NCBI GenBank assembly: GCA_036351435.1
Contig: JAZBPA010000280.1
Location: 1 to 29,003, forward strand
DNA: 29,003 nt
Reading direction: 5' to 3'
Origin: JAAUQA01 sp036351435
GTDB lineage: Bacteria; Pseudomonadota; Gammaproteobacteria; Competibacterales; Competibacteraceae
Each line of letters opens with the position of its first letter. The stretch's first letter is position 1. The position numbers and the translations under genes are program-made. Shown here one piece after another: positions 1-6,967 of the stretch. The notes under the pieces were generated by a model. The model did not search any database. It had not been told where the DNA came from and saw nothing but the letters and a program-made list of their open reading frames with translations.

Positions 1-947
1 ACACCGCCGCGGCGGCGCAGCATGTCGCTGGCTAGTAAACAGGCGCTGCGGCTATTACCGACAATAAGCAACCGATTTTTGCGGACTGGTTTGGCGCTAG
101 CTACCGTTTCCGCCGAATTAAACAGGCGTTCAATCGTCCCCACCCGCAGCAGCCCCGCACGGCGAAAAGCGGCATCATAGATTGCGTCTTCGACGCGCCG
201 TTCATCATAGTTGCGAGGCTTGAGAACGATGACCGGTTTGACCCGCGCAGCGACCCGTGCGGCGGACATAAATTTACGCGGATTACGGACTTGTTCCAGA
301 TACATCAGGATGGAATGGGTTTGGGAATCTTGCGCCAAGTAATCCAACATATCGCTGAAATCGACATCCAGCCGCGCTCCCAGAGAAACCATATGAGAAA
401 ATCCGATTTGACGCTCGTCAGCCCACTTGATCAAGGCGCGCATGATCGCCGAAGATTGGGTTAACAAACCGATGTGGCCAGGTATCAGTCGGGAATGGCT
501 AAGCGTTGCATTGATGAACTGCGATGGGATTGCCATCCCCAATCTGTCAGGACCTAGGATACGCAGTAAATACGGGCGCGCAGCGTCCAAAATTGCTTGC
601 CTTAGGGCTGCTCCGTCGCTCCGGCTGCTCTTCAGCATTTCGTCACTGACCAGAGACACGGCGCGGGTCCCCCGTGCACCCAGTTCGCTGATCAAGGTCG
701 GACTGGATTCGAGTGGCGTGGTAATGATCGCCAGCTCCGGTACTTCCGGCAGACTGGCCACATCTTTATAGGTCAATACTCCTGATACTGCGCGCCGGTC
801 TGGGTTAACCGGCATCACCGGACCCTTAAACCCCGCCTTGATTAGATTCAGCTGCAATACCGCGTCCGGCCCGTCATCTGCCTTGCCATGGCCAATGATG
901 GCTATGGAACGGGGCTTGAACATACACTTGAGATTGCGAATAGTCAT
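1..947 (-). CDS. Pat/YfiQ-like acyl-CoA synthetase (NDP-forming) family protein, 5' part only
   Basis: This is the N-terminal 315 codons of a gene that runs off the left edge. Translating the minus strand from ATG 945-947 gives an uninterrupted frame. Residues 10-20 contain KPRSIAIIGHGK, the CoA-binding Rossmann motif of ADP-forming acetyl-CoA synthetases and of the protein acetyltransferase Pat (E. coli YfiQ). Further Pat-like stretches follow, such as MPVNPDRRAV, YLAQDSQTHSIL and RRAGLLRVGTIE. The catalytic-histidine loop of true acetate-CoA ligases (SHTG-like) is not present before RRAGLLRV, where RNYDERRVEDAIYDAAF stands instead. This favours a Pat-type regulatory acetyltransferase over a ligase. 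Pat acetylates lysines of metabolic enzymes such as Acs through a C-terminal GNAT domain, which lies outside the window and cannot be confirmed. The gene is divergent from the ACP gene at 1173. Confidence 0.8.
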   Translation of the reverse strand, partial: MTIRNLKCMFKPRSIAIIGHGKADDGPDAVLQLNLIKAGFKGPVMPVNPDRRAVSGVLTYKDVASLPEVPELAIITTPLESSPTLISELGARGTRAVSLVSDEMLKSSRSDGAALRQAILDAARPYLLRILGPDRLGMAIPSQFINATLSHSRLIPGHIGLLTQSSAIMRALIKWADERQIGFSHMVSLGARLDVDFSDMLDYLAQDSQTHSILMYLEQVRNPRKFMSAARVAARVKPVIVLKPRNYDERRVEDAIYDAAFRRAGLLRVGTIERLFNSAETVASAKPVRKNRLLIVGNSRSACLLASDMLRRRGG

Positions 948-1172
948 GCGGTTATCTCATTTCAGGGGTTATCCGCAGCGGTGCATATACGCATCGGTTA
1001 GCGGCGAGTTCCGTTGCTTGTACTTGGGCAAAATGCCGGTACCGAATCCGGAATCATGGTTGTTTAGCGAATCGGCCTTAGTGTGTTTATTCTAGTTTTT
1101 ATTGTTAGAATTTTGGCTCGAAAGTGGTTGTGATCTGGGGACATTTAGCCGTTCTGCCAGGAGAGGTGAGTG

Positions 1173-1421
1173 ATGAACCATAGTGCTATTAGAGAAACCG
1201 TAACCCGACTTGTCAATGAAATCGCTCCAGATGCCGACGTTCAAGTGTTGAACCCGGACGTCAGTTTTCACGATCAGTTTGAACTGGATTCCATTGATTT
1301 TTTGCGTTTAATGATAGCGTTGGAAAAAGAATTCAATATCACCATTTATGACTTTGACTATCCTAAGCTGTCCACCCTGCGCGGTTGTGAAAATTATCTG
1401 ATGACCCAGCTCGCGGCTTAA
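1173..1421 (+). CDS. acyl carrier protein-like protein
   Basis: This is a small acidic protein of 82 residues with the phosphopantetheine attachment motif ELDSIDF near its middle. The serine of DSIDF would carry the 4'-phosphopantetheine arm. It has the length and helical pattern of a stand-alone acyl carrier protein, but the sequence differs from housekeeping AcpP (which has DSLDTVE), so it is probably a specialised ACP. AGGAGAGG at 1159-1166 lies 6 bases before ATG 1173. A GTG at 1170 in the same frame is possible but too close to that site. It stands alone between the divergent Pat-like gene and a GumN-like gene. No synthase or ligase partner is adjacent, apart from the Pat-like gene, which also binds CoA. 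The acyl group carried is unknown. Confidence 0.85.
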   Translation: MNHSAIRETVTRLVNEIAPDADVQVLNPDVSFHDQFELDSIDFLRLMIALEKEFNITIYDFDYPKLSTLRGCENYLMTQLAA

Positions 1422-1605
1422 CAGCGCTAGCGATCCTGCCTTATCCGCTAGGCCACTCGCTCCTAGCTGCTACCAGCACACTCGCAATTGCCCTTCCTGT
1501 TTAGTTATGCCTGTCATTCTATCCTCATTGCCATGAGGAACCCCTTCAGCAGTGCTTGAGTCCATCTAAACTTAAGCGCGATACCTACGAATCGGAGATG
1601 CAGCA

Positions 1606-2475
1606 ATGGCGGGGGTTTTGAAACTGGTTATCTTATGGATTATGTTTGCTCATGCCACACTTGCGGATGAGACTAATCGGTTTTTATTTTGGAAAGTAGA
1701 CGGGGAGCCGGGCACAGCTTATTTGTTAGGTTCTATTCATGTTGGCACGTCTGACATGTATCCTTTGAGTCCGGTGATCACTCAAGCCTTCGCCAACTCC
1801 GACACGCTGGTCGTCGAAATCAATCTGTTGGATGTCGATCCCGCTGGCGCTGCCTTGTTGTTTACTCGTAAAGGGCTATACCAGGGTGAGGACACCTTAG
1901 AATCCAGTCTTGCACCACAGACTTGGCAACTGCTTGTTGCGGCAACCAAACGTTATCAATTACCCCTCATTCTGTTGCAACGTCAGAAACCGTGGCTGGC
2001 TGCTCTGACTTTGACAACCTGGGTGTTTCAGCAGGAAGGCTACAGCGCGGAGTTAGGCGTGGATCAGTATTTTCTGGAGCAGGCCGGGACTGCCCATAAC
2101 ATTGTCGAACTGGAGTCTTTAGAGCAACAGTTGAGCATTTTCAACCAGTTTTCTCCTGCCGAACAAGAAGAGTTTTTGCTTAAGACGCTGCAAGAAATCG
2201 CCGAGGGTAGCGAATACTTGAAAACCCTCAAATCGGCTTGGAAAAACGGCGATACTGCAGCGATAAATGAGCTGGTCAACGCCACCCTGCAGACCCATTC
2301 GCACATCTATCAGCGGCTGATTACCGAACGCAACAAAACGATGGCGACCAAGATCATCGACTTGCTGAACCAGGGAAAAATCAGTTTTGTTGTGGTTGGA
2401 GCCGGTCATTTAGTAGGTGAGGACAGCATCGTACAGGAACTGAGTGCACGAGGATATGCAGTGCAACGGCTATAG
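1606..2475 (+). CDS. TraB/GumN family protein, exported
   Basis: A protein of 289 residues beginning with a signal peptide (hydrophobic residues about 4-18, likely cleavage after TLA at 20). Residues 39-47 read YLLGSIHVG, the N-terminal GSIH motif of the TraB/PrgY/GumN family. A second family motif, VVVGAGHLVGEDSIVQEL, is near the C-terminus (GxxH). Members are thought to be metal-dependent proteases related to Tiki; their role in bacteria is mostly unknown. Length is typical for GumN. GGAG at 1594-1597 precedes ATG 1606 by 8 bases. The next gene follows 61 bases downstream on the same strand, so the two may be cotranscribed. Family assignment is firm; function is not. Confidence 0.88.
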   Translation: MAGVLKLVILWIMFAHATLADETNRFLFWKVDGEPGTAYLLGSIHVGTSDMYPLSPVITQAFANSDTLVVEINLLDVDPAGAALLFTRKGLYQGEDTLESSLAPQTWQLLVAATKRYQLPLILLQRQKPWLAALTLTTWVFQQEGYSAELGVDQYFLEQAGTAHNIVELESLEQQLSIFNQFSPAEQEEFLLKTLQEIAEGSEYLKTLKSAWKNGDTAAINELVNATLQTHSHIYQRLITERNKTMATKIIDLLNQGKISFVVVGAGHLVGEDSIVQELSARGYAVQRL

Positions 2476-2536
2476 GCGTCTGGAATGAGAATCTGATAAT
2501 GGGGCGCATGGTAATCACCTGCAGTCGGAATTCATC

Positions 2537-3508
2537 ATGAAGCTACAAACGATTTGTGTGTTGGGCGGGACGGGTTTCGTCGGTAAACGCCTAGTGGTCC
2601 ATCTGGCCAATCGAGGTTTTCGATTGAAGGTTCTTTGCCGGCATCGGCAGCGTCACCGGCAATTGATAGTCATGCCTAACGTGCGACTGATTGAAGCGGA
2701 CATTGGTGATCCGCAAATTCTGCGTACCCACCTTGCGGATTGCGACGCGGTCATTAATCTGGTGGGTATTCTCAACGGGACCGAAACCGAATTCCAGGCG
2801 CTGCATGTGGAATTACCCCGCCAGGTCGCGGCGCTATGTCAGGAAATCGGGATACGCCGTTTGCTGCACATGAGCGCACTACATGCCGATGCGGAACGAG
2901 GACCCAGTATGTACCTGAGCAGCAAGGGCGCGGGTGAACAAGCGGTGCGCGCCGCAACCGGCATTCACACCACCGTATTCCAACCCTCCGTCATCTTCGG
3001 TTTCGACGACAGCTTTTTCAATCGCTTCGCCGCACTGCTTAACCTGAGTCCGGTACTACCTTTGGCTTGTCCCAACGCACGATTCGCACCGGTTTATGTC
3101 GAGGATGTGGTCGCGGCCTTTGATGCGGCGCTAAGCAATCCTGATACCTTCGGGCAATCATTGCAACTGTGTGGTCCGCGCAGCTATACCTTGCGCGAAT
3201 TAGTGGACTATACAGCGACACTGAGCCACCAAAAACGCTGGATTATTAATTTGCCGGACGGCCTAGCGCGGTTCCAAGCCAGGGTTTTAACGCACGTACC
3301 TGGATCGCCCTTTACCCTGGATAATTATTTATCTTTACAAGTGGATAGTGTGTGCTGCAACAACGGTTTCGATGCGTTGGGCCTGGTTCCGCAAGCAGTA
3401 GAAGCGGTTATGCCGGCTTGTTTCAGTCGCCGTTATTCGCGCGCCGTTCGCTATCGTGATTTCCGCCGCACGGCCCGGCATGACACTGAACCCGATTCAG
3501 GAAGCTAA
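2537..3508 (+). CDS. complex I NDUFA9-like NAD(P)-binding protein (atypical SDR)
   Basis: A protein of 323 residues with the NAD(P)-binding motif GGTGFVG at residues 10-16 and a YxxxK-like element (MYLSSKGAGE) in the middle. The pattern INLVGILN, then LLHMSALHADA, and later the start of a C-terminal half with VFQPSVIFG and FAPVYVEDV, is that of the NDUFA9/Ycf39-like atypical short-chain dehydrogenases. These are common in proteobacteria and often annotated as complex I NDUFA9 subunit family proteins. Such proteins bind a nucleotide cofactor and probably act as assembly or stability factors rather than classical dehydrogenases. The 3' end overlaps the convergent aminopeptidase gene by 12 bases. 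Confidence 0.87.
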   Translation: MKLQTICVLGGTGFVGKRLVVHLANRGFRLKVLCRHRQRHRQLIVMPNVRLIEADIGDPQILRTHLADCDAVINLVGILNGTETEFQALHVELPRQVAALCQEIGIRRLLHMSALHADAERGPSMYLSSKGAGEQAVRAATGIHTTVFQPSVIFGFDDSFFNRFAALLNLSPVLPLACPNARFAPVYVEDVVAAFDAALSNPDTFGQSLQLCGPRSYTLRELVDYTATLSHQKRWIINLPDGLARFQARVLTHVPGSPFTLDNYLSLQVDSVCCNNGFDALGLVPQAVEAVMPACFSRRYSRAVRYRDFRRTARHDTEPDSGS

Positions 3509-4585
3509 TAACGCCTGTAATCGCTGCTCGCGGACTTCGGGAGGTAACCCACCCAAAGCTTCCGCCGCACGATAGAAGGTACTGAAATCACCCCGGCTCT
3601 GCTCAAAGAGTTTCCGGAACGCCGGCTCATAATCGGTATAAGCACCCAATGCGGCCAGCTTCGCATTGTTCAAGTCCTCGTTGAACCAGGCATCATAACC
3701 CGCGTAGCCATTCCAGACCGTTTGTTTGAGCGCTTGATAGCGTGCCTTGAGTTGGCGCAACTCTCGGTATTTGCCGGCCTGCTTGTCGGCATTGCTAGCA
3801 GAAGAATTATAGAGTTCAGCTAATACATCGCGAGTGCTTAAAACCAATTTCAGGAATGTCTCCCGCCGATGTTGCTGGAGTTCATAGTTTTCCCGGTCCG
3901 CCTGGGTACCATGGCGAACCAGCCACAGCTGTGCACCTAGTCGACCCACTGCTGTAGCGAATGATTCATTGAAAATTGTATCGTTGGGAATAAACAATCG
4001 TTGATGGGCCAGTTCGTGAAACATCAACTCGGCAAGCCGTCCGATTGGCCAATAAACGAAGGTATTAAGCAGAGGATCGTCAAACCAGCCTAGCGTGGAA
4101 TAGGCCGGCACATTGGCGACATATACATCATTGCCTTGATCACGCAAGGTTTTGGCAAACCGTTCGGCAGCGTCGGCGTTAAAATAACCTCGATAGGTAA
4201 CGCAGCCGACTAATGGGAAACACCACTGGTGAGGTTCTAACGACAAGGGCGGTGTGACGAATACGTTGCGTACCACGAAGGCGCGCTGTAAATCGGCATA
4301 GTCTCGGTAACTGCCATTATCGGGCAAGGCCAGCTCCGTACTGGCGAAATCCCGCAATGCCCAGGCGATTTGCAAGCGTTGCCTAAGCTTGGGAGACGTA
4401 TCGGCGTCACTCAGGACGTCTTCCACTGCCCGGCGACTTTGCAACAGCTGCCATTGGCCACTGACGGCTTGGCCGTAATAGGCCAGCTTAGCGCAGCCGC
4501 ACAGGCTTACAGTGGCGCTTACGATCAGTAACGCTACTAGCGCTGAACGGGTGCTTGGAATAAGGGGAAGCGATGACCAAACCAT
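3497..4585 (-). CDS. predicted lipoprotein aminopeptidase (PF10023/COG4324 type)
   Basis: A protein of 362 residues. Residues 13-31 form a lipoprotein signal peptide ending in the lipobox LCGC, with Cys31 as the lipidated residue. Around residue 190 the sequence LMFHELAHQRLF contains the zinc-protease motif HExxH, followed by a downstream glutamate in FNESFATAVG, the likely third ligand. This arrangement, together with YSTLGWFDDPLLNTF just before it, matches the predicted aminopeptidases of PF10023. It is expected to be anchored in the outer or inner membrane facing the periplasm. The start at 4585 has no clear Shine-Dalgarno sequence, but the next in-frame starts would lose the signal peptide. 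Its 3' end overlaps the NDUFA9-like gene by 12 bases in antisense. Confidence 0.88.
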   Translation of the reverse strand: MVWSSLPLIPSTRSALVALLIVSATVSLCGCAKLAYYGQAVSGQWQLLQSRRAVEDVLSDADTSPKLRQRLQIAWALRDFASTELALPDNGSYRDYADLQRAFVVRNVFVTPPLSLEPHQWCFPLVGCVTYRGYFNADAAERFAKTLRDQGNDVYVANVPAYSTLGWFDDPLLNTFVYWPIGRLAELMFHELAHQRLFIPNDTIFNESFATAVGRLGAQLWLVRHGTQADRENYELQQHRRETFLKLVLSTRDVLAELYNSSASNADKQAGKYRELRQLKARYQALKQTVWNGYAGYDAWFNEDLNNAKLAALGAYTDYEPAFRKLFEQSRGDFSTFYRAAEALGGLPPEVREQRLQALLAS

Positions 4586-4906
4586 CTTTGGTAAACTATG
4601 TGCATGTGCTTTTTGAATAATGTCGATGTTTAATTCGTTTTCTCACTTATTTTTTTAACGCGTTAAATCCTTGAACGCCTTATCAAGGGTTTTCGCCATA
4701 GCCTTGGGTAGCATCAATAGTCTATAAATGCGTTACGATTATCCGTAAATCTGTGTCACTTATGATTCCAGAGCGGCACTTTCCAACGGTTTTTTCTCCC
4801 ACATTCGGGCTGACGATGTGCTATAGCTATACTCCAACCACATCCACAGCGTATTGTAACAGGAGCCCATTTCGATGCCGGTCTATGGTTAACTGGGCGA
4901 ACGATA
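4586..4906. other. divergent intergenic region between aminopeptidase and unknown gene
   Basis: About 320 bases with no convincing gene. It should contain promoters for both flanking genes. It is AT-rich at 4600-4760 and holds two short inverted repeats. One is a perfect 14-base palindrome at 4654-4667. The other is CCTTGA at 4669-4674, paired with TCAAGG at 4683-4688 and followed by GTTTT. AGGAG at 4861-4865 precedes a five-codon reading frame (ATG 4875, stop 4890-4892) that probably has no meaning. Confidence 0.6.
4654..4667. repeat. perfect 14-bp palindrome, possible operator
   Basis: TTTAACGCGTTAAA reads the same on both strands. It lies 69 bases upstream of the aminopeptidase start and about 240 bases upstream of the gene at 4907. 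Its size and position suit a dimeric repressor site, but no matching second copy was found in the window and no regulator is adjacent. The binding role is a guess. Confidence 0.4.
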
Positions 4907-5674
4907 ATGACGGTATCTCGCTCTATAAAGGCATGGCAAATGCGCCTTGAAGATATTGAAAAAGAGAATCCTTCCATTCTCAGAATGTTGGCTGAGGAAA
5001 CTATTCGGCGCTTGTACGATTATGAACAGGCTGACTATCCGACGTCTTGGCTGCGGGGCATCGCAGCAGATTTCACCAATGCTACGAATACCTGGGCGGA
5101 AGGATGCCTAAGCAACAAGGAAAAGCGCCATGCACTAAAATCCGCAATTCGAGATGTGATTGTTGCCATGCAAGCTGGCGAAATCAACGAGCGCCAGTCG
5201 GAAAGCATGGAAAGAATTCATGAACTGCTGGTGACGATCAATGTGATCAATGAGGCAACGGATTATCTCCACGAAGTGTTAGGACATGAGATTTTAGACT
5301 ACGCTATCAAGCAAGTTTATAATTTGAAAAAAGTCACTGAATGGAAGCGGCGGATTCTCAAGGGATCACAACTCACCGCAAAAGAAGTGGCTGTGGAAAA
5401 GGACATCATGACCGATGAAGAAATGAACGCCGAGCAGCCGACAACCATCAAAACCGTACTCGAAAAGCGTATCAAAACTGTCAATCTACGCTTACTCACC
5501 CAGGATGGCCGCGACGAAATAATTGAAAATTATAGCGAAATGTGCGAGAAAAACGGCTTCACTCGCAACACCATATTAGAAGGCGGGCTGGCTGAAGCTG
5601 CTGAAATGTTGAATCAATTATTCGACCGGATTGCTGCCAGTCAAGCTCAAGAATCTCCCGCAGAACAGCCTTAA
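4907..5674 (+). CDS. hypothetical protein, mostly helical, soluble
   Basis: A protein of 255 residues that I do not recognise. It has no signal peptide or membrane segment, is strongly charged, and looks almost entirely alpha-helical. Residues about 1-150 form one helical unit (LEDIEKENPSILRMLAEETIRRL, later INVINEATDYLHEVLGHEIL). A charged linker (KDIMTDEEMNAEQPTT) and a second helical unit of about 80 residues (LLTQDGRDEIIENYSEMCEK) follow. It contains HEVLGHE, but not a full HExxH zinc site. Base composition is visibly more AT-rich than the nif genes. ATG 4907 has only a weak upstream GGGCGA; the ATG at 4940, giving MRLEDIEKENPS, is an alternative start. It converges on the nif operon with a gap of 10 bases. 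The link to nitrogen fixation is by position only. Confidence 0.7.
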   Translation: MTVSRSIKAWQMRLEDIEKENPSILRMLAEETIRRLYDYEQADYPTSWLRGIAADFTNATNTWAEGCLSNKEKRHALKSAIRDVIVAMQAGEINERQSESMERIHELLVTINVINEATDYLHEVLGHEILDYAIKQVYNLKKVTEWKRRILKGSQLTAKEVAVEKDIMTDEEMNAEQPTTIKTVLEKRIKTVNLRLLTQDGRDEIIENYSEMCEKNGFTRNTILEGGLAEAAEMLNQLFDRIAASQAQESPAEQP

Positions 5675-5684
5675 ATTATCTTGT

Positions 5685-5960
5685 TCAGTACTCGCTTTCG
5701 TCCGAGAGCTCTGCCAGCACAACCCCAGTGGCTGCCTCATAATCTCGGGTCAAACTAAGACAATGAGAGTGAGCGTCCAGCAGATAGACGTTGAAAGTTT
5801 TGTAGTTGCTGACTGGCTCTAGGTTGCTAATATCATCCTCCTGACACACCGCAAAATGCATCCCCGGATAAGCTTGACGTAACCGCGCAGCAGTGCTGCT
5901 ATCCAACCCCTGTTGCTCAACCTGAGCGGCGATTTCCGTGACCAATTCGGGCGTAATCAT
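5685..5960 (-). CDS. small nif-operon protein, DUF6129-like
   Basis: A protein of 91 residues at the 3' end of the nif operon. Its ATG (5958-5960) overlaps the nafY stop codon as ATGA, so it is almost certainly translated by coupling with nafY. The sequence has an N-terminal helical stretch (ELVTEIAAQVEQQGLDSSTAARLRQAYPG) and then a beta-rich half with MHFAVCQEDD, FNVYLLDAHSHCLSLT and AATGVVLAEL. This matches what I remember of the DUF6129 proteins found in nif loci, though I cannot run a search. Two cysteines and two histidines in the second half could bind a metal. No function is known. Its position suggests an accessory role in FeMo-cofactor or nitrogenase handling. Confidence 0.78.
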   Translation of the reverse strand: MITPELVTEIAAQVEQQGLDSSTAARLRQAYPGMHFAVCQEDDISNLEPVSNYKTFNVYLLDAHSHCLSLTRDYEAATGVVLAELSDESEY

Positions 5961-6682
5961 TCTTCGTCTCCTCGGTCAAAGCGTACCCGTTGCTCAGGAG
6001 TAGCGCCAAGGATTTTAGCCAGCCAAGGCGGCGGTTTGCCCGCCAGCATCGCTTGCAACCGAGTTAATAACTCCTCAATCTCTACTTCCTGGGGATGCTT
6101 AAGGGGATACACGCCCGCGTTGATCACCCGCCCGGCTGGAGGACCACCGATGGAAGCGACATAGAGAATTTGGCAGTCCTTAATCAAGCTCACCCGATAC
6201 ACCTGCCGATCATCCCGGCTCACTTCCACTGGTTCCTCAATAGGACGAACGGCGATCAGACGGCTCTCGGCAGCGGATACTTGATAGATCAGAAACCGGG
6301 TGCAGGAACCGAAATGACCGTCCAACCGGGCGCCGGAATTAGACGCGAATGCCACCCGGATGGAACCCGGCATATCTCCTTCCAGGTAGGATTGTGGCAC
6401 CACAGCATCATCCGCAAGGTCCGTGTCATAATCGCCTTTGAGATAGCGAATCGCTTGTTTGAGATAGACGGGTTCAATCTCGGAAAACTCGCCTTCGGCG
6501 GCCAATTTCAGGGTTTTCACGTTCAAGCTGTTGAGTTTTGCCTCGCTGAGCGGCATGCCCAGCGCTTGCACCAGCACATACATCAAGCGCGCAGGCGTGG
6601 TCTCCGGCAAAGCCCGGGCCGCCAACCCGACACGCAGCGCCGCTTCGCGGCTGAACTCGGCTACGCTCGGCGCTGCGCTCAT
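5957..6682 (-). CDS. nafY: NafY, apo-dinitrogenase/FeMo-cofactor binding protein
   Basis: A protein of 241 residues. The N-terminal domain (SREAALRVGLAARALPETTP at about 11-30) is the helical domain of NafY that binds apo-NifDK. The C-terminal domain from about residue 104 (GSIRVAFASNSGARLDGHFGSC) is the NifX/NafY fold that binds FeMo-cofactor. His123 in DGHFGSC corresponds to the cofactor-binding His121 of Azotobacter vinelandii NafY. In A. vinelandii, NafY holds FeMo-co and stabilises the apo-enzyme until insertion. The frame is open much further upstream (to 6913), but that part runs through nifT. The start at 6682 is preferred because it overlaps the nifT stop as ATGA and matches the family N-terminus. 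The gene is translationally coupled to both neighbours. Confidence 0.93.
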   Translation of the reverse strand: MSAAPSVAEFSREAALRVGLAARALPETTPARLMYVLVQALGMPLSEAKLNSLNVKTLKLAAEGEFSEIEPVYLKQAIRYLKGDYDTDLADDAVVPQSYLEGDMPGSIRVAFASNSGARLDGHFGSCTRFLIYQVSAAESRLIAVRPIEEPVEVSRDDRQVYRVSLIKDCQILYVASIGGPPAGRVINAGVYPLKHPQEVEIEELLTRLQAMLAGKPPPWLAKILGATPEQRVRFDRGDEE

Positions 6683-6891
6683 ACCCGTCTGGCCCGTAAA
6701 GTAATCGGCAGCTTGGGCGGTGTTGCCAGCGGTTCTAAATAAAAACTGGATCCGTCGGCAAGTTTCACTGTGCCGCCCCAGGTGCTGGGTCCGGGATATT
6801 CCAGATCGACCACTTTTTCTTCCTGATCTTTCTTGGCTAGATAAAACACCAACTCGCCTGCGTTGTTGTTGCGTAACATTACGATTGGCAT
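6679..6891 (-). CDS. nifT: NifT/FixU protein
   Basis: A small protein of 70 residues beginning MPIVMLRNNNAGELVFYLAKKDQEE and containing the strand pattern LEYPGPSTWGGTVKLADG. This is the NifT (FixU) family, found directly after nifK in many diazotrophs. Its role is unclear; it is not essential in Klebsiella and may affect nitrogenase maturation. The ATG at 6891 is preceded by GGAAGGA about 8 bases upstream. An upstream in-frame ATG at 6909 would place the start before this ribosome site and is less likely. It ends in an ATGA overlap with nafY. Confidence 0.92.
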   Translation of the reverse strand: MPIVMLRNNNAGELVFYLAKKDQEEKVVDLEYPGPSTWGGTVKLADGSSFYLEPLATPPKLPITLRARRV

Positions 6892-6908
6892 GTTTGTTTG
6901 TCCTTCCA

Positions 6909-6932
6909 CCCATCCCCCAGTCTGGGGGAGGG
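6909..6932 (-). repeat. GC-rich stem-loop between nifK and nifT
   Basis: TCCCCCA at 6913-6919 pairs perfectly with TGGGGGA at 6923-6929 around a three-base loop. CCC and GGG continue the stem outward past one bulged base. In the direction of transcription it starts 36 bases after the nifK stop and ends just before the nifT ribosome site. No U-run follows, so it is unlikely to be a standard intrinsic terminator. It more likely protects the 3' end of nifHDK mRNA or marks a processing point. Confidence 0.75.
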
Positions 6933-6967
6933 TGTCCTGTGGGAAAGAATTGAACAGTCAGTCGGTA

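Noticed and set aside
427..1095. Two plus-strand frames (427-771 and 838-1095)
   Set aside because: The minus strand here encodes the Pat-like protein through 947 with strong family similarity; these are shadow frames.
4806..4822. Sigma-54-like GG-N10-GC pattern upstream of the gene at 4907
   Set aside because: Spacing is right but the -24 element (GGGCTG) is far from TGGCAC and the -12 is GTGC. No activator site was found.
6095..6742. 215-codon frame on the plus strand opposite nafY and nifT
   Set aside because: It lies entirely opposite well-identified genes, has no ribosome site, and its protein has the odd composition of a shadow frame.
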